Shown here in pieces: positions 21,095 through 33,271 of a stretch of DNA of 64,000 bases. Within the stretch, counting starts at the first letter, position 1, and every line of letters starts with the position of its first letter. The DNA is taken from contig NC_034009.1 of the NCBI RefSeq assembly GCF_000346465.2, positions 45,662,240 through 45,726,239 on the forward strand. The letters are read 5' to 3'. This DNA is from Prunus persica. Its lineage: Eukaryota > Streptophyta > Magnoliopsida > Rosales > Rosaceae. The position numbers were made by a program, and so were the translations under genes. The notes beneath the pieces were generated by a model. It was not told the origin of the DNA. It made no database searches and saw only the letters and a program-made list of their open reading frames with translations.

Positions 21095-24000
21095 ATGCCG
21101 AGAGAGATCATCACATTGCAGGTCGGACAATGCGGGAATCAGATCGGCATGGAGTTCTGGAAACAACTCTGCCTCGAGCATGGAATCAGCAAAGAAGGAA
21201 TTCTCGAGGACTTTGCCACTCAGGTGATTCTTCATTCACTTCTTACTATATATAATCTTACTCAGCTACTCTCTATGTTTGGTTTGTGAGAAAATTCTTC
21301 TTGGGAAAATTAATGGAATTTGAAGTTGCCGTGCTAGGCTTAGTTGAAGTGTGATAATTTTTTTTTTGTGGGTTATGAATTGATGAATTAGTGAATTAAT
21401 GTCGGCGTTATATGAGTCGTCATTTGAGGCTCAATTGAGAAATGTATATTTTTTCTCAGTTAGTATAATAAACAGTTACAATTAAAAAGTTTGAGTTCAA
21501 TTGAGAATTTTCTGGTGATGGCCGACTGATAGATAAAGCATTTCCTTTCTTCGAATCGCTCTCCTTACTGAGATCTTTAAGGTGGAATGTCCGGACTAAG
21601 TTGTGTTGATTTCCATCTTAGTACAAAGGTAGACTAAGAATTGGTGGTCTTCTGTTGTTTTGCACAACTGACTAAAGTAATCAAACGTGCCAACAAGAAA
21701 AGCAATAAGGAGCAGTGCATTTTTTATCTGAATTGTGGCTGTAAGGGTCATCAGGCAGCAGGCAACATAGCAATCTCATCAAGTGCTGATCCGGAAATAC
21801 ATATTGAAAATAGGTATTCTTCAGTCCCGCTCTTGATATAGATGTGTAATTATCTTTTGATTGAAATACTGCAGGGTGGAGATCGGAAAGATGTGTTTTT
21901 CTATCAAGCTGATGATCAGCACTACATACCGCGAGCTTTGCTGATTGACCTGGAGCCAAGAGTAATTAATGGTATTCAAAACAGTGAATATCGAAATCTC
22001 TACAATCATGAAAACATCTTTGTTTCAGATCATGGAGGTGGCGCAGGAAATAATTGGGCCAGTGGATATGATCAGGTTTGTATGTAGTCAGATGTTTAGA
22101 GACAAATCTCTGTGAATACTTTCCAGTTCCATAGTAATTTTATGATATTAAGGCTTTATGCTTTAGCTTCCATGTAAGTTGAATGAGGTTGTTGTAAATT
22201 CTCTTCAGGGAAAGGGTGTTGAAGAGGCTATAATGGACATGATTGATAGAGAAGCTGATGGGAGTGATAGTCTTGAAGGATTTGTTCTGTGCCATTCAAT
22301 TGCTGGAGGAACAGGCTCAGGTTTCTTTTTTTTTATGTTTAGTGTTTATCTTTTTATTTTTTCCAATCATGATTTAAATAATGCATTTAATCCAAATACT
22401 TTCTTTTTTTGGTTGGATTGGTCAAAATACTTCCTATTGACTACAATGCTGGGTCAAATAAGTAAAATGTAACATTGGAAGTGTGACCATTCATATAGGG
22501 AATTAGCTACTACATATGATGTGGTGGTGTGCTTCAATGGAAAATTTTGGGCAAAATCTAGCTTCAATGGCTGTGATGTGCTTTGTAGTATAACACAAGT
22601 GTCCTTCTTTATGGCTTCTTAAGTACTTTAAGGACTTTATTGCCTGAATAAATTTTGAGTGTATTCATAACATATGATGCAGGCATGGGTTCCTATCTAT
22701 TGGAGACTTTGAATGATCGATACAGCAAAAAACTGGTTCAGACATACAGTGTATTTCCTAACCAGATGGAAACAAGTGATGTGGTGGTCCAGCCCTATAA
22801 CTCACTTTTGACGCTTAAACGTCTAACGCTTAATGCTGATTGTGTTGTGGTCCTTGATAACACTGCATTGAATAGAATTGCTGTTGAGCGCCTTCATTTA
22901 ACAAATCCAACCTTTGCTCAAACAAATTCTTTGGTTTCTACTGTAATGTCTGCCAGCACAACCACTCTGAGATATCCAGGATACATGAACAATGACTTGG
23001 TTGGTCTTCTTGCATCTTTAATTCCAACACCAAGATGCCATTTTCTAATGACAGGGTATACACCTCTCACAGTTGAGCGCCAGGTATGATTCACTCGTGC
23101 ATGTCAGTTTATACCCTTATATATGTCTATTTGTGTGTTTATGGATGCATCCATGTACTTCTGTGTGTGAAGGCACATGCTTGAGTAAGTGTCCAAATAG
23201 AGGGGAATTGATTTGGCCTCTCTTATTGTTGCAAACGTTAAATGCTCGTTTTATGCTTATGAACTATAATTTTAGCTTTTTGATGCATGTATATATCCTC
23301 TTGGCAGGCTAATGTAATACGGAAAACCACTGTACTTGATGTTATGAGAAGACTTCTGCAGGTAAGAAGCTTTGCTAACCTCTTTTTATTTTCCACAAAG
23401 CAGAATTAAATGATTCCCTGACATTGTTCTCATTTTGCAGACAAAAAATATAATGGTTTCCTCATATGCTCGAACAAAAGAAGCTAGTCAAGCGAAGTAC
23501 ATATCAATATTAAACATCATTCAAGGAGAAGTTGACCCTACTCAGGTTGTAACAATAATAGTATTGTAACTTGCATTGTAATCCTATGGTTTTTGCGAAC
23601 CAGCAAAATCTATATTGATGAAGATTTTCATTATTCATTTCATGATCATATTTTACCCTTAGAAACTTGAAATGAAAATTTGTCAATTATCATATATAAC
23701 TGCTAAATGTTGGCCAGATTCTCTTATTATATTAGTAATGCCATGAATTTTTTTGGAAATGTGACCCAGAATTTCTTGGTTGTTGTAGAATGTTAACACC
23801 TCAGTTCCTCTTCAGCTATTTTCTCTTGTTTTTATAGTGGTTTATTGTGCCTTTTTCTATGTAATCAGGTTCATGAAAGTTTGCAGAGGATACGTGAAAG
23901 AAAGCTTGTTAACTTTATTGAATGGGGCCCTGCAAGCATTCAGGTGTTTTAACACAGTGAAAGAAATTAAATTTGAGATAAATCTAATTTTTCTTCTACA

Positions 24001-25035
24001 CTATCTGGATATTTGATCTTTCACTTTCTGCTTTTCTGTGTAGGTTGCTTTGTCTAGAAAGTCTCCATATGTGCAAACGGCCCATAGGGTAGGGATCTAA
24101 TTCTTATCTGAGATTCTCTTTTTGGTCAGATTTTTGCAATAATCAAGTGTAGAAACTCTCTTTCGTTGTTATACTTGCACTTCAAAGTTAATTTGAGCAA
24201 AATTGCGGATTGATGTTTTTATTTAAAATAACGCCCTATTTTATAATAAAGATTCTGTGTATGTTGCGTCTTTTTAGGTCAGTGGTCTTATGCTGGCAAG
24301 CCATACAAGTATTCGTCACCTTTTCAGTAAGTGTTTGAGCCAGTATTTGATGCTAAGAAAGAAGCAAGCCTTTCTTGACAACTATCGGAAGTTCCCAATG
24401 TTTGCAGTAAGTTACCATTCCTACAACTGTTAGTATTACTTCATACGTGTTTTCTCAATTTCTTGATGCTACCACTACGCAGTCTTGGATTTTTTTTGTT
24501 TTGTTTTTTAAAATAAAAAACGAGCGTTTAACAATTAAAATGCTGAGCAAGAAGTGTTTTACTTAATGAGTGCAAATTGATATGCTTCTGTATATATATG
24601 TCATATGCAGATTCCATGTAGTTAACTAATTAGCGAGCGCAAAAGCATGACTTTTCCCCACTTTTTTTTTTTTTTTCACTCAGTTAGCATCATTGGTGAT
24701 AGATGAGAAACCTTTTCGAGTGTTCCAACATTATGGGATTTCTGTAATTTTTTGTGTCTCACACAAGTATGACATAAAACGTGGACAGGAGAATGACCTT
24801 TCAGAATTTGACGAATCAAGAGAGATACTTCAGAGTTTGGTTGAGGAATATAAGGCCTGTGAGTCCCCAGATTACATCAAATGGGGAATGGAGGTAATTA
24901 TCATACTTGCCTAGTTTTACCCCATCATGCTTTTCAATTTAACCAGTGAGTGAATTTATTTTCCAGGATCCAGACCAAATTCTTACAGGAGAAGGCAATG
25001 CAGCAGGAACAGTGGATCCAAAATTGGCAATATGA
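21095..25035 (+). CDS. TUBG: Gamma-tubulin
   Basis: Microtubule-nucleating tubulin of the gamma-tubulin ring complex. In plants it acts at the cell cortex, nuclear envelope, spindle and phragmoplast. Exons: 21095..21223, 21875..22075, 22209..22320, 22683..23083, 23308..23361, 23441..23545, 23869..23943, 24044..24088, 24278..24406, 24789..24893, 24967..25035. They join in frame to 474 aa, the same length as Arabidopsis TUBG1/2. The start [18 protein letters not shown] and the GTP-binding loop GGTGSG (about 143-148, split by intron 3) are canonical, as is [11 protein letters not shown] near the end. The exon 10 acceptor was chosen because it joins MFA to END; the open frame upstream of it (from 24693) is intronic. 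All residues look intact. Only one copy is present in the window. Confidence 0.97.
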
Positions 25036-25097
25036 GCAAATCAGGTAAAGCTACAGTCAAGGGCTCCTGTATAAACAGGAACAGTGGATCCAAAATT
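25004..25097 (+). repeat. 22-bp direct repeat spanning the gamma-tubulin stop region, with likely 3'-UTR intron
   Basis: CAGGAACAGTGGATCCAAAA plus TT occurs at 25004-25025 (last codons of gamma-tubulin) and again at 25076-25097 in the 3' UTR. Between them AATCAGGTAAAG (GT at 25044) resembles a splice donor, and TTTACACAGGATTG (about 25203-25216) resembles an acceptor, so the 3' UTR may be spliced. The repeat could be a small slippage duplication. Confidence 0.6.
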
Positions 25098-28000
25098 TGT
25101 AAGACTAGTGTTTATCAACTCTCTCCTCGATCCCACCATCATCGTTTACTATCATTTCAAACAAACTAAAAGCTGCCTTAAAGTTCTCATTTCTTTTGGT
25201 GTTTACACAGGATTGGAAGACTGTTGCAGGATAAGTCTTGGCACCAGGAAGTACATTGGATGGAGCATTGTAAATATGAATTAAATGTTGAGTTTGAGTT
25301 CTTCCCGAGTGAAGTGATTTGTAATGTAAATTTTTTGTGGGTATTTTGATTTAGTTAATTATTAGTCTGTTGAAGCAATTATTATTTTAAGTGGATCTTT
25401 TTGTGGGCCTACACGCCTTTCAAAACCCTGAAGTAGAGAAAAGAGATTATAAGCCTGACAAGGTTATCCTCGCCTCAAATGCTCATGACGAAAGGCAAGA
25501 ATCATGGCATATCACTCTTGCTGCTAATAAGAATTAGTGATCCAATAAATACGGGTCGTTCATTTAAACAACGATCTTCTCATAACACGAGTTGTCACAT
25601 GACCAATTAATAAACGATGTGTGTCAACCGATGGTTGGATCTGCAATGTTAATCAGAAACAATATAATTAGCCAAGACCTTCCACCTACAAATGTAATGT
25701 GACACCCAGGAACCATGTGAATAGATGTTTGAAATTCCTAAACACTTAATAAATATTTGTGTGTAAACCCTATTTTCTCATCGCTTTCTCATCGCTTGCA
25801 CTAAAAACAATGTAAAGTGACCTAAATTTGCAAACACTTATGTGTATAATATGAGAAAAATGCAATCGACAATAGCATAAAAAATAATATATATTCATTT
25901 TGAACTTTGAACTTAGCAATGCTCATGAACTTTGAACTTCAATTAAATTTGCTCTCCGAATATTCATTTTGGTTTTATGACTCTTTATACGCCAATGTGG
26001 CAATGTCATTCCAAGACTCAATTATGTTACAATTTTTCCTTAATTTGGTTCCTTGTCTTCTTTCAGTTTGGTGTCTTGGTTGGGGTTTCATTCTTTTTGT
26101 GTTGTCACTGTGCTGAGTTGGTTCTTGCCAGTTTTTCATTTTTTGTTGTAGGTTGCAGGATCCTGGTGTTGCCAAGGCTCTATTGGTATGTAGATTGAAG
26201 GGATATTCAGGCTTCCTTTTCTTTCTTTCTCTTTTTTTGTCTTCTTCCTTTAAGTTGTCCAGGCCGCGAATCTCTTTTAAAGATTACGCCTTTGTTCATG
26301 TCTCTCATGATTAAGTTTTCGATAGTATTGGATGATTCAATGCTGTCTATTGTACACTGTATTCTTTTTTTATTTTTAATAAAACATCTTTTCCAACAAC
26401 AAAAAATCATTCAAGTAGTTTTTTTAATGTCTTTTAACTTGGAAAAAAAAAAAAAAACCACAGTTGTAGTACATTTCCTCAAAACTAATTTTCAGTCTCC
26501 CACATATAAATACTTTAGAGCCCTAAGACGTTGCAAATCCATACCAAATCATAAAAAAATGGTGTCATTCCAAAAGAAGACTTGGTCCCCCTTTCTTCAT
26601 ATGCAACCAACTCCCATCATGTCTTCTTTCATTTTTTTTAAAACAAATTTATTAGGCTTCCAATTTCTAGCACACCCCTTCTGCACAACGAAGGGCTCAT
26701 CTACTGTTTTCCTTCTTAATTTTTTTCTACTAGGATGCGTCATCCGCCACTTGACCACATATCTCGAATATTCGTCCACAAATTTACTTGATAATTGTTT
26801 TTAATTATCTGAAAGAAGAGAATTCGACACCGTTGCAAAATAAAATACAACATACAAAAACAAGTAATGAACATATATCAGAGTTATTGTCAAATAAAAA
26901 TACTTGATTCAACACAAGGACTATGTTTGAGTAACAAGAAAATATATATTCGTTTGAGTTTTTTTTCACTTCTTAACTGGTCTTCTATGAATTCTTGAAA
27001 AATCAAAAAGCTTTTATCTTGGATTCTTAATAGTATTATTTTAAGTACGCGGGATGAATTTGGTTGAAAGACAAATACATTATATACTAATTAGACTAGT
27101 GTAAATCATTTCACATAAAAAAAAAATTAACGAGCTTAGTGCTTGGAATGGCCAAAAACGCTCACTGTGTGACAATCAAAAACGCTTATAACTATGTTTA
27201 GCATAACATCTCAAAAGTATTTATTAGTAAAAAAATGATTTTTTAGAAAAGCATATAATATGTGCTTTTCAATGTTCTTTTAATAAAACCGCTTATAACA
27301 AAAATGATTATGAGTAGAAATACTTCATGTAAAAATAGTCTCGAACGAGCCTCTAGTTAATTAAACGAAACAAATTTATTAGCTTAGTTAGGGAAAAAAA
27401 ACAAAAACAAAAACAAAAGAATGCAAAGGGATTTGTATATTGTTTTGTGATTGCTTAATAATGGCATAAAATAAAAAGATTCGAAAACATAGTGGGCTCC
27501 GAAGTTGGCCTTGTGGGCAAGTGTACGTAACACATGGCCCACAAAGAGAGAAGTGTCCAATGATAGGCGTGCATTTGCGTTGTCATCAATAATGCTTTGG
27601 TTTTCCCTCCAAGTATATTTATTTTCCTTCCAAAGTCTCACATATTTTGTCGTACTTCCTCCACTGCTGTCTGCAAATATGTATGTCAACAAAATCGTCC
27701 CTTGATGGTGGGTGAGTAGGTCTCGTGTTGCGTTGCGTTGGTAGACTTTTTTCTTGGCCAGGACAAAGACGAGAGAAACTTGGGCACCTTTCCCACGTGG
27801 GAGAAAAACTTTTTTGTAATGATAGTGCTATTTTCGGCCAATAATGCTTTGTCACGTAAAAGTGATATCACGTATATCATAACGTAATTGGACGGGATAA
27901 CAAAATAATTATATTCCTGTTTCATGGAAGTCTTTCTCCTCACATGGGGTGAGATTAGCTTGGAAACGTGTAAAACAAAGATACAAGCTCGAAAGGTATT

Positions 28001-30479
28001 CGCCCTATATGTCAAATTATTATGTGAACATAAAATGATAAAATTTGAAAGAGAAAATTACTCCATATAAGTAGTCAAATCTTACCTGAATTTGAAGGCA
28101 ATAAAAGCAATGTCAAAATTCATGTCTCATAAAAGTTGGTATTAAGTGTTATTTTATGATTTTTTAAATATTGGGTCCTATTATTGTTTACTCTCTTTTA
28201 AAATTTAAAAAATTACAAGCGTGGGTTAAGTCAGTTGACCGTGACAGTTACCTCATTCCTTTGCACTCAAGTACGAGTTCCCCTTCCGTAAATTAGATTA
28301 ATTTAAAGTAATTTATGAAAATTTTAAAGATTATATTAGCTTTTCTGCACGCGTTTCTACACCTGCGAGATGTTTTTTTTTTAAAAAATTTAAAATTTAT
28401 TTTAGAATTAAGAAAAGATAACATGGGTAATTATGTTCTATAAAAGTAGGACTTATTATTTAATTTTGTTTTTATTTTTATTTTTTTAAATATAAAAAAA
28501 TATGAATTTATCATATTATCCTTAATATTTGTATTAACTAATGATATTTTTTGATATAACAAATATCCTATTTTTTTAAATCTTACAAATCATAAAAGAT
28601 TCGTTGTGTGACTGACTCATATTATAACACGTAGATTTTTCTTACTGACGCACATGTCACACATACTCTAAAAACGCGGCACATTTGTCATGGGAACACA
28701 TCCTTTAATGTTTTATTTATTATTATTATTACTGTTTATACGACGTAGTTTGGAAATAGGATTCAAGGGAATTTAGCAATTATTGAAGTGCTGTCCAATG
28801 GGGAACCGACAGTTGGAGTATTGGTAGATTCGACCAATTACAGTTGAGGAGGAGGTGTATGCAGCGAACTGGAAAAGCTAAATTCCGATGAGATTTAGAG
28901 ACAATCTGTCAAAATTCAATTACAGCGTGGACGGATGGAGACCGGACACAACTGGACCCCTCTGCCTTCTGCCTTCTGCCTTCTGTTCAACTGCGGGTCC
29001 ACCCCACAGCTCTCGGCTTCAGCCGCAGCTCATACAAATGAAAATAAAACAAGTGAAAATAAACAAATGTTTTTAAATTGAGGGGAAAAATGTTTTTTTT
29101 TTTTTTTTTTCGTAGCAATAAAAGAAGATTTTAGATGATGATGTCACATGTCTGATGTGTCTCCTCCACAAACGAAATTAATCAAGGAGGAGCCAAGAGC
29201 GCGTAGACGAAGCCGACGTGAGGTTGCGTCATTAGCCAGATAAGCAGCAGCGTGCGCAAGAATCTGAACTCTTAATTATTTTGATAAGGGCACCCAACCC
29301 ACCAGCTTTGCCACTCATTGCTCACGCAAAAGACAAAATAAATACTCATACCAGAAAAAGACAAAAATGAATAATTTTTATAAAAAAATTTATTAATCAA
29401 AAAGACACAATTACCCTTTCAAGTATGTTAGGCAAAATTAAAATTGCACACATTTGACCAGTTAGTGTTGAATTTTCACGCTTTGTATGGTACCTACTCC
29501 TTTTTTTAGGGGACAAATTTGTACCTACTCTACTCCTCTCCTCTTACTCACTTTTTGAGCAAAATTTCACTCTTCTTTAACCTTCTCCTACTCGCACCCC
29601 TATTCAGATTTTCCGCTTGAATTTTCTCTAGAATTTGTTTGATTTTTATTTTATATTTGTCATTTCATTAAACTTTGCTGCCAAAAATTTCCGTTACACC
29701 ATCTACAGGGTGACATCTGTAGAATAAAAGTCAAGCAGATCTTACAAAAAAAAAATTCAAGCAGAAAATGACACAAAAAATACTAGGTCTAGTTTTATAA
29801 ATCTTATTCAATATGAATCATAAGGAATGTTCAAGGAATGCCGATTCTCAACAGAGGTTCCCTTAATTCTTTCACCTAAAAATTAATATATCTTATTAAG
29901 GCTAAAACGATTTTATGTTTACTTTTTAAATAGATGGTCTATTCAAATACAATGGATCTTAAGGTTAAGTATAAAGAATAACGGGCAAAGTCGGTATGCG
30001 GTAAATGTATGTTATTGACCGTGTTCCTCTCAAGAGAATTTTTTTATTTTGTAAAAGGTAATCACCTTTTGAGAAAAAGATGGAGGCGGAATTTGAGACC
30101 TCTATTAATATTAAAAGGAGAAGTATCATTCGGGAAAAGAAAAAAAAGAAGTATGATATTAAAGTAAAGATTCATAAATGTACTTTTGACAGCCACCAAA
30201 TATAGTACACAACTCTCAGCCACATCCATCTCTTTTGTGTTGGGCTGAGAAGATAGCCACACGCCCATGTCAGCCGTAACATACCACTTGGTAGCTGGTG
30301 AGGGCAATGTTGACTTTGCAGAGGCCGTCGCTTTCAAGGAAAAGTATGCATTGTCCAAATCAGGAGGCCCCTTGTGTGCCCATGGGGTGATGACAGTTGT
30401 GACGTCAAGGCTATTTCTGGTATTTCACGAGGTAAAAAATTAAAATTAAAATAAAGAAGGCAGAGACTGGAGAGAGCCG
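25036..30479. other. Gene-poor intergenic region, about 5 kb
   Basis: I found no gene I can support. Frames of up to 170 codons (for example 26292-26804) are low-complexity, Phe/Leu-rich and without domains. 27120-27350 looks like decayed repeat DNA. 28970-28995 has three tandem copies of GCCTTCT. 29095-29110 is a T tract. Around 30060-30430, just upstream of the next gene's leader, the DNA is less AT-rich and contains a TGACGTCA-like element (near 30402) typical of plant promoters. One SINE-like stretch lies at 28222. Confidence 0.5.
28222..28312 (+). mobile_element. Possible SINE, related to the copy at 4466
   Basis: GGGTTAAGTCAGTTGACCGT, followed about 40 bp later by CAAGTACGAGTTCCCC, has the spacing of pol III A and B boxes and matches the order of the element at 4466-4556. 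The boxes are diverged, and no tail or target duplication is certain. Confidence 0.35.
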
Positions 30480-33271
30480 CCCAAATCAAAAAAAATAATG
30501 GGAGGAGGACATTACTAAATACTTTGCCACTCTGCTTCTCTCATTTTTTTCCTCCTCCTTCTTCTCTTCTGTGCTCTTTCTTTATTGGGTCTCGTTCTTC
30601 TACTGTGCTGTGCCTTCTGTGTTCTGAATAATTTTTCAGTCTTAGAGATATGTCTCCTGCAGCTGCTACTCGGATGCGCCACCTCTGTCGAAATTTCCTC
30701 TGAATTTTCATCTGGGTATTGCATCTGCTAATTTGTTTCTTCATTTTCTTGATCTTTTTTGTACCCTCTCTGCTTGTGCCTGTGTTTGTTTTTATTGTCA
30801 TATTTATGGGTTTTATTTTATATTTTCATGTGGTTTGTAATTTAACCTTTATTTGTTTTTACTGGAATTGGTTTTGCAGGGGTTTTTTTTTTCTTCCGGT
30901 TACCATCTATATCATTAATTTTTAAGTTTTGAAAATTAATGAGTTAATTGCTGTATTTGACTTACTGGGTAATCTCTGTTTATTTTATTTTATACTAAAT
31001 TAGTTTTTTTTTTATTACCAATTTGGATGTTGTAATCCGGGTATATCTCTGATCTGGTTGGGTCCTTACTAATTTGCTTTGTTTTAACGAATCTTTATGG
31101 GACTTGTTATGGTAGTTTTGTTGTAGATCTTAAACTTTAGTGCCTGCTTCAATATGGTTTTTGCATTTATGTAACTATGTTTTCTGTCTGTTAATGATTG
31201 ATTGATGAGAGTAATAAATCTAGACGAGGCTAAAAAATTTGATTTTGAATTTGCGTCGTGGACATTGAAGAAGTTTAAGATTGATGAATGGAAGGTTTCA
31301 TAAGCGGAAGGACTAAAATTCTTGTTACAAGCTGAGACCATATGTCTATGCAGAATTATGACAATTTTCCAGAATTGAACATTTAATTTTTGGTAAAAAC
31401 CTAAACGACGAAATTTAGTTGAAAACGTTAGGCTCAATGGAAAAATCAACATTAGGCTCAATGGAAAAATCACAGATGTTGAAGATTTTGACGTTTTCGT
31501 CTGGCTTAGATTTGTCTTTCACAATTCAAACATCTGCAGATCTTGATTTCCTCTAATACCTTTTGATCTTTTGAGAATCAAGTTAATCCACGAAGGCACT
31601 AGCTATTTAGATTGCATTCCAAAGTCCGGTAACAAGTGAGCCATATTGATAATTACAAGTAGGTGGACCTAACTTTGTGCTACCCGCTTTGTATAAGACA
31701 GTTGTAGATTATCAGTTCTTCGTGATCGACATGAAATATGCTAATGAAGTATTAAATGTTGATGTTGACAGAAATATCAAGGGTCTGCAAATGTTAAAAT
31801 ATCAACATTGAGAGATTAGATAGAAATTTTGAATGGAAGTACAAAACTTGAATGCTGGAAAATATTGTATCTAACACTGACGCTGGTTAAAAGTTGTTAG
31901 AATTCATTTGAAGTTAATTTTAGTTCTTCCAAAGGAGGAATTGAAGTACAAGTAAATTGAATAAAATTATATCAAAATAAAAATATATAATGATTGAAGT
32001 TGATCAACCACTGAATATGGGGATTCTTTATCTGGAGTGACAATGTGTTGGTTATGAGAATATGCCCTAGATTTTGTATAAATAATCCTGTGGTTACCAA
32101 GGAATTGTAGAAAAACCTTTGATGTGCTATTTGTTTAGTTTAAACTTTTGTATGTTGGTTTAAGACATGATATTAAGTTGTTTTTCCCTTTTTTTTTTGA
32201 AGGTTGCTGTCATTGCTTAGGCAAATCAAACTGAACCAGATACAGTAGTCAGGACTTGGAAGTGCTTTGTTCTTATAAAATTCTGCCGCAACATGGCGAA
32301 AAATTTAACAACAGTTAACTCATCTGCGCTTTATAAATATTGGATTATAAATGTGAAATTTATGTTATTGAGTTGTGCAGTCTCCTGTTGCTGCTGCACC
32401 TTTGGATCATGGATTCATGGTTATGAGTTGTGAGTTTATATCGGGGATTTAGTTTCTTAATTTTTGGAAAATTAATGTTCATTTTGGCATTTTGCATTCG
32501 ATATTTCCACATTTGTTGTACTTGGTTTATGGAAAACTTTATCGTTGTTCAAATTCTTTCTATATATGCATGATCCAATCTAGAGTTTCTCCAAAATTTT
32601 CAAACGTTTGGCTGGTACTAGGATCACTAGATACTACTTAGTCAGACTCTGCGCATTTGTTCTAAAAAATATAATAATAAAATAAAGACTATGTTCTGGT
32701 GTTGGATTCAGACTCTCTTGCTTGTACTAATCATTCTGTCTCATATTATCAGAAACATATCATGTTGAATTTTCTGAAAACTGCGTTTATACCTCTTGAA
32801 TTTTTTTGGCCATTATCAATAATAGTTTCCTTTGTTTCTTTCATTTCCTGCAATTAATTTTCCCGATATTGTTTTCAATCTTTTCAGCAGGTATCCTTTC
32901 TATCAATTTTGTTTGTACATTCTATAAATTGTGTTTTCTGTTTTCCTCTTATTGTCAGGGTTAATGAAGCTAAATGATATTTCAGCAGGGAGCACAACAA
33001 GCTCCAAAGATCTCTGCACATTGATATTAACTATTCTTATAAGGGGGTTCTATCCGCGAAACGTAATCAGATACTTTAGGAAGTGAGTGATTTTGTTGAA
33101 AGATATTGGGGTGTGATGGACAGGTCAGACACATCAGGCTTTGTTAGCGGTGGAGGTTGCGTATTAGGATTTCGTCTACTTGTTCATTCAGTTCTGATAT
33201 GTCCGCTTACTAATTGTATGTGATAAAGAGTAGTCTGTTATTCGGATAGCTTAAAACCCAGTTCCCAGAAA
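30480..33271 (+). promoter_or_regulatory. Promoter and long, probably spliced 5' leader of the Cys/His-repeat gene
   Basis: A CT-rich leader-like stretch (about 30530-30720) is followed by T-rich, intron-like DNA with no coding potential up to the single coding exon at 33272. Possible leader exon borders are the GT after TTTTCATCTGG (about 30716) and acceptors ATTGTCAG (about 32958) and TTTCAGCAG (about 32990). A 22-bp duplication, ATTAGGCTCAATGGAAAAAT, occurs in tandem at about 31429-31472. Inferred from composition and splice-like sites only. A transcript is needed to place the exons. Confidence 0.45.

Noticed and set aside
20623..21114. 163-codon minus-strand frame with repeated peptide NSIAARL
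   Set aside because: It is the translation of the palindrome array plus the antisense of the gamma-tubulin leader. The peptide repetition simply reflects the DNA repeat. The same holds for frames at 51276-51488.
24693..24788. Coding start of gamma-tubulin exon 10 at the upstream ATG
   Set aside because: The frame is open, but family alignment needs MFA joined directly to (E/D)NDLSEF, which the acceptor at 24788 provides.
26292..26804. Possible 170-codon gene
   Set aside because: Low-complexity, Phe/Leu/Lys-rich translation crossing an A tract; no domain, no codon bias, no splice context.
30062..30358. Minus-strand 98-codon frame
   Set aside because: No recognisable domain. It lies in the presumed promoter of the Cys/His-repeat gene and is more simply explained as chance.
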